Shown: positions 43,683-54,479 of the stretch, piece after piece
Position numbering within the stretch: the stretch's first letter is position 1
Layout of the letters: each line of letters opens with the position of its first letter
Assembly (NCBI GenBank): GCA_922989275.2
Contig: OV277858.1
Coordinates: 16,615,727 to 16,679,726, forward strand
Length of the DNA: 64,000 nt
Direction of reading: 5' to 3'
Origin: Gari tellinella
Taxonomy: Eukaryota; Mollusca; Bivalvia; Cardiida; Psammobiidae
Position numbers and translations under genes: made by a program
Notes under the pieces: model-generated
Seen by the model: the letters and a program-made list of their open reading frames with translations, nothing else
Database searches by the model: none
What the model was told of the DNA's origin: nothing

Positions 43683-44720
43683 TCGATTACAGCATCAAGT
43701 TTCATGTTTAGATCTAGATCTACGTATAGTCTGCTTGAATTTTCAAATCTAAATTTCTGCGTAATAGATCTACATATCACTGATATCCAGATTTCGGCTT
43801 TAGATTCTATTATAGATCTAGATCTAGATATACATAGAATTTGAAATACATATTCACACACACCCTAAATCTAAACAGACACATATCAGCCCATATCAGG
43901 TCCGTAGGGGTTGGGGCATTTGGGGGAGTGGAGGGGGTTTCACAATAATTTTGCCAATAATATATTAAGTTTTGTTTATTAGTACTAGATATACGCTACA
44001 ATACGCATTTCCGACGTTGTTTGTTTCTCTCACAAATTTAAGCGGACAACCAAGACATCCCCCGAAAAGAAAACGAAAAAAAAAAGAAAGTCAGTAGGCT
44101 ATTTCAAAAGACAAAACAATGAGTGGATCCGCCACTGAATGATAAGTGTGCCCCAAGGCGCGTTTTCCTTCCTAAGTGCCTGCAAATATTTTAGTTAAAA
44201 AATGATAACATTTTAAGAATGATCTAGATCCATATGATGACTAACCTGGTCAAAGTCATTTATTTGCATATGCAGCAAATTATACAAATTAATGGCTACA
44301 AATCAACATTCATTTCTATAGGTCTATAAATCGTCAACGTATATGAATCTAAAGATATGATAATCTAGAATAAGAAGTTAACCTTTTTTAAAGGTTTATA
44401 CCAATTACATTCCGTTGAGGTTGATAAACATTGCTCCGATGTGTTTTTAAACGAATATGGCGGCATACATAAACATAACACGTGGCTGGTTAAATATCTC
44501 TTTAAAAACATTCGGATTTATTCCGTAAAATCGTTATCAAGTGATTGTAGCAATACGATTTCTTACCTCAAAATCACTATCCACTTGTCATTGTACAAGC
44601 TAAAGTTAGAGATCCAATTATTTGTAAACACACATACTTCCTGGTTGACGGTGGGAAAAGGTTTCTAAATACATGACGTCAACTTTAATCGATCGTTACG
44701 TCATTGTGTACGCGATATAG
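43683..44720. other. Non-coding stretch, right part of element B
   Basis: No gene. GATCTAGATCTA-type repeats recur at about 43367, 43708 and 43812. A G-rich run lies at about 43908-43938 and an A-rich run at about 44065-44090. The frame 44441-44668 has no recognisable domain. Confidence 0.45.
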
Positions 44721-44749
44721 CTAATACAGGTTTTGTCATGGAACGGCTC

Positions 44750-45284
44750 ATATATACGTTATACTCGGTAAACACTTGGGTCGCCAATGCATACTAGGTT
44801 CGTACTGTTTGGTCCAACGTGGTTAATTGGGTCCTTCAAGTCGACTAGAGGGTCTAGACCAAACAAATCATATACCCATGTGTTGCATATTAATTTCATT
44901 TAAAACTGTATTTAAACAAATTCCTGCTTCCCGTCTACCTTGAACCTCACTTGTTTGGTCTATACAACCCACACACTCCATGAAAATATATACCTGACTG
45001 TTGGGTCATCATGTGTGTCCAACAGTTGGTGAAAATTGAATGCTGCATATACGGTATAGTCACTATGTTGAGAATCATGTGAAATAAAACCATAATTATG
45101 TAGCATATGTGAGGGGCCCAACACACGGACATATGGTGGATAACACTATGTGACCAGTGGAAATATGTGGACCAAATAATACTGGATGGCTGCAGAACCC
45201 AATAATTTACCAAGTTTGATTATATATGCATACATATTTATGTTTAAATAAATATTTTTACGCACACAAATTGTCATTCGCGGG
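44750..45284. other. Non-coding flank of element B
   Basis: No gene recognised. The PLE truncated at the left end of element B does not clearly continue here, so the PLE was either already shortened or has diverged. Minus-strand frames near 44947-45213 are not supported. Confidence 0.4.
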
Positions 45285-46660
45285 GTGTCTGTATCAAACG
45301 TTGGAGCACTCGGAGAGACAATGGGAGGGAGCCATACCACTCTGAAAGACAATAGGGGGGTCCAGCAACACTTGAAAGGACGCGGGGTGGGCTGCATAAC
45401 ACTCGGAAAGACACTGGAGGGCCAATATACACTCGGAATGACATTGGAAGGGATCATAAACACTCGGAAAGACGCAGGGGGCTCAGGAACACTCTGAAAG
45501 ACGCTGGGAGGACTGTGGAACAATCGGAGAGACAATGGGAGGAAACAAAACCACATGGAAAGACGCTGAGAGGACTCGAGATCACTCGGAAGGACGAGAG
45601 GAATGCTGCAGAACACTCGGAAAGACACCTGGAGGGCCCATAATAACTCGGAATGACACTGAGAGGGATTAATAACACACGGAAAGTCACTGTGAGGGCT
45701 AGGGAACTTTCGGAAAGACACTGAGAGGGATTTTGAGCACTCGGGATACAATGGCAAGGCTCCATACCACTAATACATGCACAAAGAGGGTTCAGGAACA
45801 TTTGAAAGGAAGCTGTGCATGCTGCAGGACACTCGGAAAAGCACTGGGAGGGATCAGGAACACTTGGAAATACTCTGGAAGGGCTCAGTAACACTCTGAA
45901 AGATGATGTGAGGGCTTTGGAACACTAGGAAATACACTAGGCGGGTGCCAGACCACTTGAAAAGACACAGGGATGACCCAGGAACACTCGGAAGGGCAAT
46001 CGGAGGGCAGCAGCACACTCATATTGACACTGGGATGGATCAGAACACTATGAAACAGACTGGGTGGGTTCAGGAACTCTCGGAAAAACACTAGGAGGGC
46101 TTAGAAACACTCATATAGATGCTGGAGTGCTTTGGAGCACTTTGTGAGACTCTGAAAGGGAGCACGATCACTCGAAAATACATTTGGAGGACTAAGGAAC
46201 ACTCGGTTGAACGCTGGGAGGGCTGCAAAAAACTCGGAAAGACACTGGGAGGGCTCAGGAACACTATGAAAGACGCTGGGACGATTCAGGAACAGTGAAC
46301 GACGCTAGGAGGGCTGCAAAAATATCGGAAAGACACTGCGAGAACGCAGGATACTCGGATGAACGCTGGTAGGGCTGCAGAACACTCGGAAACACACTGG
46401 GAGGGATCAGAAACACTCGGAAATACTCTGGGATGCCTCAGGGAGACTCTGAAAGACGCTGGGGTGATTTTTCGAGTACTTGGAAAGACAATGGGAGGGA
46501 ACCACACCACTGGGAGAGATATTAGGAGGACTCAGGAACACTCGGATTGACGCCTGGATGGCTGCAAAACACTCTGAATGATATTGGGGGGTCAGAAACA
46601 CTCGGAAAGACGCTGGAAGAGATTCGAAAGAATCTGAAAAAGCTGGGAGGGCTTTGTATG
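45285..46660 (+). repeat. Minisatellite, ~31-bp unit, left part
   Basis: About 40 degenerate tandem copies of ACACTCGGAAAGACRCTGGG AGGGCTCAGGA-type units, 30-33 bp long. The array stops at 46660 where RT similarity begins, and resumes in register at 49378. Several long minus-strand frames here (for example 45146-45757) are products of a unit length near 31 bp that cycles through all three frames, not genes. Confidence 0.85.
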
Positions 46661-47033
46661 ACTTTTCAATACTATATACTACCTTAAGACATAATTTAAT
46701 AAAAACTAAACTTATGCAACTTATTGAAAATACTTTTGCCAGATAAAGGAAAATATTTATTGTGTGTAATACTGATCGTGCATTTTTTTTACAAATGACA
46801 CTGTTAAGAATTACACTATGTGGACTTGCGCCGATGTCTGTAAAGCACTATCATTTCTTATGGATACTTTTTATGTACGTTTTGGGAGTACCATATACCG
46901 CCAAGTGAGTGGTATCCCTATTGGAACAAACTGCGCCGCCCCTTGTCGCAGACCTATTTTTGTACTGTTGTGAGAGGGACTTTATGCTAAGTCTAAAACC
47001 TGATGCACAGGCAGATATGATCGAAGCCTTTAA

Positions 47034-47556
47034 AGGGACTCGCAACCGGATAGTGTACTTATCAAAATAAAATAAAATACTCAAATAAAAGCAAATTTGT
47101 GGCATTATTTGGCTTCTGACATTAAAAAAATATTATCAGTCCCAAAAAAGTTTCAAGAATCGTCACCGAATCTTAGTTTTTTAGATATTTTCCATCGTTT
47201 TTCCATAGCGTCAGCTGACTGTATATTTGTTGTTGTTGCTTCTCTACACGGGCTCAGACATAAACCCGGGCCGAATAAAGTATTATCGATCGCTACCATT
47301 GAAGTACGTTAATTCGCTACCATATATATAGAGATCGATGGTAGCCTAGGTAGTAAAGGCGCTTCCTCATTTTTCATGTTTGTCTCCGCATTGAGGGTCA
47401 GGTGTTCGAATCCCATCAGAGCTACTTCTTCTTTTTTTTTTAAATGCATTTTTTAACAGAATTTATTATCCTAAACTAAATCTTACCAATTTATATAAGC
47501 ATTTGACATATATTTACAAATTACTATTTTTAATGCTAAATCCGGTTGCGAGCCTC
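47034..47556 (+). mobile_element. TTTAA-flanked TIR element with tRNA-like module, copy 2
   Basis: 523 bp, colinear with 3519-4034. The ends are AGGGACTCGCAACCGGAT and ATCCGGTTGCGAGCCTC, and the flanks TTTAA at 47029-47033 and 47557-47561. Removing the element and one TTTAA rejoins the RT frame (GAAGCC TTTAA CAATTC), which proves insertion and defines the target duplication. It sits just before the YLDD box of the host RT. Confidence 0.9.
47341..47425 (+). other. tRNA-like module in TIR element copy 2
   Basis: GTAGCCTAGGTAGTAAAGGC at the 5' end and GTGTTCGAATCCCATCAGAG, then CTAC, at the 3' end. Acceptor-like ends GTAGCC/AGCTAC pair well, better than in copy 1. A T-run follows at about 47430-47440. 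Confidence 0.6.
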
Positions 47557-48471
47557 TTTAACAATTCATCGCGCTATCTAGATGATATTTCTAATATAGA
47601 CAACCCATTTCTTATTACGTTGTTTCCTTTTATTGACCAAAAATAAATGCGCCTTAATAAAACAAACGAGTCAAATTTGTCGGCATCATCTTCAGATTTG
47701 GATCTTTTAAAAAATAACGGAATTGTTTCTTCTAAGATTTACGATAAACGAGATGAGTTTGATTTTAGTATTGTAAATTATCCTCATCTAGATGGCGTTG
47801 TTCCCCGTTCTACATCTTACGGGGTTTAAATTTCACAACTTATTCGTGTTGCTAAGGCCTGTACCTCTGTTGAGGACTTCCACATTCGTAATAAAACAAT
47901 TACTGAATATCTTCTTAAACAGGAATACATATTTCATAAACTCCGTAAAACATTTTCTTAATTCTTTTATTGAAATCTTCTTCTCATTGACAAGTATAAA
48001 TGTAACTTAAAGTATTTTCTGCGGCAACGTATTTCACATCCGGAGTTTTATGGTGATGTAATTTACAGACTTCGTAAGATTCTTGGACATATGCATTTTC
48101 AAAACCTGTTTGTGAAACGTATTAGATTTTCCTCAAAAAAGATTAACTATATTGCTGCACTCTTCAAGTTTGGTTATCGATTAATCTACAATTGATAACT
48201 ATGCTTTCCTCTTTGGTTGTGCGACGAAAGACAGGCATTAGCACTACATGATGGTTTATCTCTAAAGCCGTCCTTAACCGGGAGAGTTAAGTAGGATTTT
48301 CGTGCATTGTTTTTTCTCTCTCCCTCTCTGTCGTACCCTGAACACATTATTGTCTTACAGTTACTCGTGACTACGGACTAGTCGCTTGAGTACACATTTT
48401 CTGTTGACATAGTGGGTTATTTTTAACACGAGCTTGAATGTTTTATTCCTTCCCGTGTTACTAATACTCTT

Positions 48472-49003
48472 CATGGCTTGGAGCTCTCGGCCAATCAGAT
48501 GCCTCAAAAACCTGTGAATATATCGTTTATTTCAACAAACAATGAAATAACTAACAAACTGTTCACTTATTCCTCGCTTGCGTCATCTCAAGGCAATTTG
48601 ACGTCACAATTCTAAAAACAGCTGAGGTCAGAGGTGAACTGCACACGCTTCATGACGTTATATTATGTACAATGAGACCTAGACTTTAAAGACAAATACT
48701 TATGAAGTGTGCTTACATATAGAGCTTCAATAAGCATTATTTATGTTGGTGTTAAAGCATGCTTAATGTCTCAAACTTATCATTTGAAATAACCTTTCAA
48801 TTTTACTAAAATATTACAAACAAAATGACTTTTTCGTCTAAAACAGAAATCAGAAACGAAGGGTTTTCTTGTTTTCCTCGAGCCCAAGCCAGTGCTAAAT
48901 AAGTTAGACCATGGTTGCGCGCGAATAAACGACCCAGTTCTCGGGGGCTACGCCCCCTCGAACTGTATCGTTTATTCGCTTGCAACCATGGTCTAACCTA
49001 TAC
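48472..49003 (+). mobile_element. 0.53-kb dispersed element with long 3' hairpin, copy 1
   Basis: A copy of 60000-60530, from CATGGCTTGGAGCTCTCGGC to GGTCTAACCTATAC. The last 96 bp (48903-48998) fold into a near-perfect hairpin: GTTAGACCATGGTTGC with GCAACCATGGTCTAAC, inner TCGTTTATTCGC pairing, and a GGGGGC-TAC-GCCCCC top. No coding sequence. It interrupts the RT element's 3' region. The class is unknown. Confidence 0.8.
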
Positions 49004-49377
49004 ATATAACTTTTGTTAGATGTTTGCATGTATTTATTTACTGTGTTACCGGTCTTTTTTTATTTTAAGGTTGTGGAACAGGGCTTATATTTTTTGTACA
49101 CTGTTCGTCTTTATAGGTGAATCTAGGAGACAAGAATGAAGTTGGGAGCCCCTTATTGATTGCTACTGACTGTACCAATGCGGGCTCCTATGTTAACTTT
49201 GCTTTATGTTTGTCTTGAGTGTTATTTTCCATTTAGTGTGTAGATGAAGGAATGGTATTGCGCGTGTGTGTATGTGTGTATGTTTGTTATGGTATTACTT
49301 TGAGTGTGTTCTGCTTGAGGTGTGGGTGTATTGTTTGTGTTGCGTTTCGTGCTTGAGTCTTTCGTATTTATTTATTT

Positions 49378-49895
49378 GAAGCACTCGGAAAATCGCTCGG
49401 AGGGACCAGGAACACTCTAAAAGACGCTGGGATGACTTTGGACCACACGGAAAGACACTGTTAGGGCGCCATACCATTCGGAAACACACAGGAGGAACTC
49501 AGGAACACTCGAATGGGAGGACTGCATAACACTCGGAAAGACATTGCGAGGGATCACTATGAAAGACGCTGGGAGGACTCAGGAACACTCGTAACGACGC
49601 TGGGAGGGCTGCACAACACTCAGAAACACAATAGGAGGGCCTAGAAAATACTCGGAAATACGTTGGAGGGCATTAGGGACACTCTGAAAGACGCTGGAAT
49701 GATGTTTGAGCACTCGGAAATACAATGGGAGGACTCGGAAACACTCAGAAGGACGCTATGAGGGCTGCAGCACACTCTGAAAGAAGCTGGGAGGGCTTTG
49801 CAACACTGGGACAATCACTAGTAGTGAGCCAGACTACTCGAAAAGTCATTGAGAGGACTCAGGAACACTCGGACGGACGATTGGAGGGCAGTCGG
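49378..49895 (+). repeat. Minisatellite, ~31-bp unit, right part
   Basis: Same unit family and orientation as 45285-46660, about 16 copies. It is the continuation of that array after the RT-element insertion. Confidence 0.85.
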
Positions 49896-50724
49896 CACTG
49901 GACAATTCACCAACATCTCGAAGAAGACCTAGCCAAGGACCACACTGAGATCATGAGCCAAGTCATTTTCATGTTAAGGGTGTATCAAACTCATGAATTT
50001 TGGAAATTTTTCTAAGTATATGAAAACACTCTATGATAGATGCGTACTAAAGAGCTATTTAAGATGAGTGAAAAAATAGAAAAAGTGTACATTTTGGTGT
50101 ACAACTTTTGGCTCTACGGCCATTTTAAAAGGTGTAAAATTTTCAAAGAGTCCGCTTCAATACGTGTATAGTAGTATTTCTTCATACAAACACTAATTTA
50201 AAACAAAACAAGCACCAACTGTCAAATTTATAAAGCTCTAAATATCATCGATATGTTATTTTTTGATTAAGTTTGTAAAGGGAGATACCTCCTTTTTCTT
50301 CAATAAGTCAACATTTTCAACTCTAACCTATCAATTTATTTTCATAATTTTAATTGCCTATTTGGTCTTGATTTAGTTTATTTATGTCAAAATACTTCCT
50401 AAGACATGACATACATAATGAAAAATAAAATTACCATGTTTGTTGTTATTTAAAATACATTTTATTGAAGCTTATACTTTAAATTTGACAACATTTGAGA
50501 AAAGTCTGAATTTGACACATCTTTTCCAAATTGCCGTAATGCAAAATAATGCACATCAACATATGATCTTTTTTCTGTTTGTTCATTTATCATAAACAGC
50601 TCTTTCAAAAAAAGCATGAAAGAAAAAAAGTTAAATACTTTGAAAACTTCGCTTATGGGTTTGATAAACCCTTAACTCTTAGTCGCCTGGGTTGGATAAC
50701 ATCATTACAGACTCTAAAAGATTT
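49896..50724. other. Non-coding stretch, no gene recognised
   Basis: AT-rich, no supported feature. The frame 50579-50767 overlaps the start of the next foldback and is not supported. Confidence 0.5.
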
Positions 50725-50962
50725 ACACTTATTCAAGTCCTTTAGGCAAAACCCGAATAAATTATGAAAATGTGAAATCTCTCAGATTTTCAAATCCATT
50801 AAATTCTACATTTTAATGTTCTTAGAGATGTAAAAATGGGTACAATTGAACATTAAAAAATAAAACATTGTTTTACTAACAAATATCACCTCTAAGAACA
50901 TTACAGCGTATAACTTACATTTTGATAATTTCCTCAGGTTTCGCCTAAAGGACCTGAACAGT
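50725..50962. repeat. Small foldback (arms ~105 bp)
   Basis: The left arm starts TCAAGTCCTTTAGGCAAAAC and the right arm, read in reverse complement, TCAGGTCCTTTAGGCGAAAC. Pairing continues through AAATTATSAAAATGT and TAATGTTCTTAGAGRTG to an AAAACATTG region at the centre. Probably a small MITE-like palindrome. Confidence 0.65.
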
Positions 50963-51479
50963 TTTACAGTTTTTAGAAATTGTAAAGTAAAGTTTTGGCC
51001 AAATATCTCTGAATAAGAAGAAATCGGACAGAAACGTTGGAAGTTATGTGTTGCGATATTATAGGGTTAATGCATGGGAACCTATGGAAATTTTATTCTT
51101 GGTGCTTAGCAAACTTTGAGTGGTATATTAATGGTAGGTATTTGGACTTTATGAACAATTTGATAATATTTGAGTTTTGACTTGACTAATTACTTTTCTG
51201 TTAGTCTGAAATATTTATTGAATTTTACATCGTAACGCATGAACAACCACAATGTAAACTAAAGGTTGTTGGGTTTTATGCATATAGTATTCTGGTGATC
51301 TTCACCAAACTTGCTGCCAACGTGTATTGGTATTAAATCTAGGTCAAGGAAAAAAATCGAATACAGTTGAATGAAAATCCTTCAAGAATAATAAAGAGGT
51401 AAAGGCGAAATGGAGTGGTCATTTATTACTTAACTTATTACCAACACGGCTAAGATGAAGCACATGCAACCATTGACCA

Positions 51480-52350
51480 AATATTTGGCTGAAAATAGAA
51501 TTAAAACTGGTCCTTTTACAGGCAAAAATAAGGTTAAAATAGCAAAATTTTAGTCATTCAAGGGCAATAACTTCAACATGCCTTGTGCGATTTTGGTAGT
51601 TAAGATGATGGACCTAGATTTAATATTAGTAAACATTTCAACAAGTTTGGTGAATATCTGATAAAATTTGTATGTGTTAGAAAGCGAAAAATGCTGAAAC
51701 AGTCATTTTTAATACATAGTGGGCAAAAACTCAGATATGCCACATGCGATTTTTGTAATCATCTAACCAGACCTCAATCTTATATAATTAAATATTTTCA
51801 GCAAGTTTAATGAATATCCGATAAAAACTGTATGTGTTAGAGCGCAAAAAGTGACTGAAACCGTCATTTTTCATTTAAAAACAGGCAAAAACTCTAATAT
51901 ACCTTATGCGATTTTAGTAGTTATGAAACTGAACCTTGATTTTATATCAATAAACATTTTCAGCAAGTTTGGTGAAGATCCAATAAAATGTATTTGTGTT
52001 AGAGAGCAAAACTTGCTGAAAACAGTCATTTTTTAATACATAAAGGGCAAAAACTCAGATATGCCACATGCAATCTTTGTAATAATCAAACTAGGCCTAA
52101 CAAATTTTATGAATACATATTTGCAGCATGTTTGGTGAATATCCGATAAAAGTTGTTTGTTTTAGAGTGCAAACATGACTGAAGCGGTCATGTTTTATTA
52201 ATTAATAGGCAATAACTCAAAAATACCTTATGCGATTTTTGTAGTAATCAAATTAAACCTTGATTAGATATCAATAAACATTTTCAGCAAGTTTGTGGAA
52301 GATCGAATAAAAAATTGTTGAGTTAGAGAGCGGACAAAAAAGTGTGATAG
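51480..52350 (+). repeat. Tandem array of ~161-bp units within a dispersed element
   Basis: GGCAAWAACTCARATATGCC-type starts occur at about 51565, 51729, 51888, 52051 and 52209, giving spacings of 158-164 bp. Each unit has AAACATTTTCAGCAAGTTTG, GGTGAAKATCCGATAAAA, and TGTGTTAGAGAGC motifs. A GGATGGACGGGCGG tail near 52360 resembles known bivalve repeat ends. Short open frames here are artefacts. Confidence 0.75.
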
Positions 52351-52762
52351 TCTGACTGATGGATGGACGGGCGGAGGTAGATACGGTTGCCCCCAGTGAA
52401 GTTGAATTCGACTGTATCACGTGATACTAAGCCGTGTGGTAATGTTTATGACAGACGTTCTATTTTCGCTTTTTTATGATTTTAAATCGCCCATTTTGGA
52501 GATTTAGGTCCGTCTTCATCATTTCATAGATCAGTTTGGCCCATAAGAATGTTCAAACATTATTATTAACCGTTATTGTATTTCAGGCATCAAGAAAAGG
52601 TCTGAAAACACAATCGGACTTTAAATAGATAACATTACACATTGTGAATATTTGATGAGTAGACTTTATAATATGAAACCGAATGGTTTACTACCATCTT
52701 GAATTATTTTCAAGAAATATCCTATTACTACGTATCCTGTCTGGATCCTTTACCTTAAAAAA

Positions 52763-53040
52763 GGGGCCTCCGTGGCCTAGTGGTATAGTCACTGTGACTT
52801 ACATTACTCAGCTCCTCACCGCTGTGAGTTCGAATCCCAGGAGGGTCGTTCGGATTTTTCATATGGGGAAGCCTTCCAGCTGGCTTGCGGAAGGTCGGTG
52901 GGTCTACCCAGATGCCAATTTATGCCTGAAACAGTGCAAAAATGACTTCTGGTGTCTTCCTCCAACTGTAATTAGCTGGACGTCGCGATATGACTGAAAT
53001 ACTGTTGAAAGTGACGTAAAAAATCAAATCAAATCAAATC
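52763..53040 (+). mobile_element. tRNA-derived SINE with conserved core and (AAATC)n tail
   Basis: The head GGGGCCTCCGTGGCCTAGTG..GAGTTCGAATCCCAGGAGGG has A and B boxes. The body GGAAGGTCGGTGGGTCTACC..GGTGTCTTCCTCCAACTGTA resembles the deeply conserved central domain known from mollusc and other metazoan SINEs (I believe the Nin-DC type). The tail is AAATC repeated. Target duplication CTGGATCCTTWAC flanks it (52741-52754 and 53040-53052). It depends on a LINE for movement; the partner is unknown. Confidence 0.85.
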
Positions 53041-53099
53041 TGGATCCTTAACAAACCTGGAGCATATAATCATTTACAAATTTATGTCCCCCGCTTTCA

Positions 53100-53860
53100 G
53101 CAACTATGAAACTCTGCCTGTAGGTGTGCTATCCAAAATGACTTTTCACTCTTTAGTTTCTTGGTGGTTGCCTAATCTCCTGATCTCCTACTGTTGATTT
53201 CATTCTGATGTCCAGTGGCACTTCTGCTGGTGTAAGTTCGGCCTAAGTGGCAGGGTACTTACTATTAAGTACACTATCGAAATACTCTTACCAGCACCTC
53301 AGATTTTGGTCATCGTTGGAGATGATTTCACTCTGTTGGTTTCAAGCTTGTGCATCTGAGGAATTGAATAATCCTGTCCGTGCCTTAGTGGTTTTTACAA
53401 TATACTTGCAGCTGCTTCTTCAGTTTCTGTGGCCAGATAGTCTGTGTAGTTCTTCTTCATGCCTTTGCATGTCTCTTTGCACCTTTGTCAAGTGCTACAT
53501 GGGTGTAATTTAACTATTTCTTCACGCATTACCTAGTATATTTAGTTTGTAGAATAGCCCCTTTCTTACGTCTTTTTCCACATCTATTCTTATATCAACT
53601 ATTCCTTCCTAATTTTCTCCAGTCCAAAGAATCCGATGCTTGAAGTTACCGATTTCCATTTCCAGATGGTCATTTACAATGTACTAAGTTCATCGTGTTC
53701 TGAAATTCTGCTTGGAAGCTTCTTCTCATCCAATGATCCATAAACTTTTGCAACATCTAGCCTTAACTCATGACAGCTCTTCTTATTACCCTTACATCTT
53801 GCAACTGCCTCGCCATCTTCCCTTGGTGATGATGGTGGTCAAACTGGTTATTTGTCTAAC
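53100..53860 (-). pseudogene. RTE-type LINE relic (region before RT)
   Basis: On the minus strand, broken frames contain LATETEEAAA and LTPAEVPLDIRMKSTVGDQE IRQP-type sequence. The second is like the block preceding the RT of RTE-clade LINEs, where a LLNRP..PPDI..EEI..AI..L motif precedes KNGKAAG. Many stops. No RT catalytic motif remains. Confidence 0.5.
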
Positions 53861-54479
53861 CATATCGACATTTTAAAGTCAATTTGTAAATTTCTCTATG
53901 TCCCAATTACAAGATTGTTTTCATTTCACTGTTCTACCAGTCTCATTGTTATTTCGAATTCAAAGTCCATATAAGCGGTTAATAAGCGAGCAAATTTCAC
54001 AGATGCGGATCTTGGATTACAAACGTATAGTGTATCAGGCAGCAATGGAACTCCGACCTTATACTTTACCATTCAGGACGTCGTACATTTCGTGTTAAAA
54101 TTCATGTAATTATATAGAGCTATTCGCCGTACACTTCTCGAGCTATTCACCGTACAGTCATCAAGACATAAATACCTATTTGCCGTACACCGGCACCTTT
54201 CTTCTTTAGTCAATTTCAAAGCCATGTTCGCTCATAAGCTGTATTCATCGCTTGTACAGACGTTATATCTGTAATATGATGCCAAAAAACGCTTGAAAGT
54301 GTGGGTAAGAAGATAAGAAATGTGCTTGAGAGAACGTTTTTGTCTTACTCGCTGCTGTTTTTGTTGTACCAACCCGGGAATTATGCAATCAAAAAGGTAT
54401 CCACACATAGTTTAGGTAGAATCAGGAAGAGCCTACTAATTGTTGTATCTTTCTATCAGTAAATTACAAGAAATGCAAT

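Larger units (their letters stand above)
31220..44749. mobile_element. TIR element B (related to element A), enlarged to 13.5 kb by nested insertions
   Basis: The left end GGGCCGTTCCACGGCAAAAC and the reverse complement of the right end, GAGCCGTTCCATGACAAAAC, match except at three positions and share the pattern of element A. Flanks are ATATAT on both sides. Inside the ends lie AATGACGTCAACGTC (about 31383) and CATGACGTCAAC (about 44672), as in element A. The interior holds an old LINE relic, a CR1-like LINE and a Gypsy-type fragment. The pairing of 31220 with 44749 is inferred from end similarity and flanking ATATAT. The superfamily is unknown and no transposase is recognised. Confidence 0.65.
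46661..48250 (+). pseudogene. Degenerate reverse transcriptase, Penelope-like or related
   Basis: Plus-strand similarity across several frames: DFSILYTTLRHNLIKTKLMQ (46662 on), KNYTMWTCADVCKALSFLMD, IYRQVSGIPIGTNCA, a one-base frameshift in CAAP, LVADLFLYCCERDFMLSLKP, MIEAF, then after the inserted element NSSRYLDDISNIDNPF with the catalytic YLDD at 47575-47586. IVSSKIYDKRDEFDFSIVNY, SQLIRVAKACTSVEDFHIRN and SHPEFYGDVIYRLRKILG follow up to about 48190. Stops, one frameshift and the inserted element make it dead. The pattern fits single-ORF invertebrate RTs of the Penelope group; the exact clade (for example a Naiad-like PLE) is inference. It is clearly different from PLE copies a, b and c. 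Confidence 0.7.
46661..49377 (+). mobile_element. 5'-truncated RT element inserted in the minisatellite
   Basis: Left junction: GGGAGGGCTTTG then TATGACTTTTC. Right junction: TTATTTATTT then GAAGCACTCGG. Deleting the insert restores a normal array unit (GGGCTTTGAAGCACTCGG). It begins inside the RT reading frame, so it is 5'-truncated, and ends in an ATTT-rich tail. Two later elements are nested in it (47034-47556 and 48472-49003). The 3' untranslated part includes GGGAGCCCCTTATTGATTGC near 49145. Confidence 0.75.

Noticed and set aside
43360..43830. GATCTAGATCTA clusters as a regulatory array
   Set aside because: Only a few copies without regular spacing in AT-rich DNA; likely a minor simple-sequence effect.
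44750..44980. Continuation of PLE copy c beyond the right end of element B
   Set aside because: Only a few residues (KCLPS-like) could be aligned to the expected motif, too little to claim.
45146..46601. Several long minus-strand frames (up to 203 codons) with repeating FPSVPEPSQ-like peptides
   Set aside because: They are translations of the ~31-bp minisatellite. Three units (about 93 bp) make a 31-residue peptide repeat in any frame, and frames on both strands stay open by chance.
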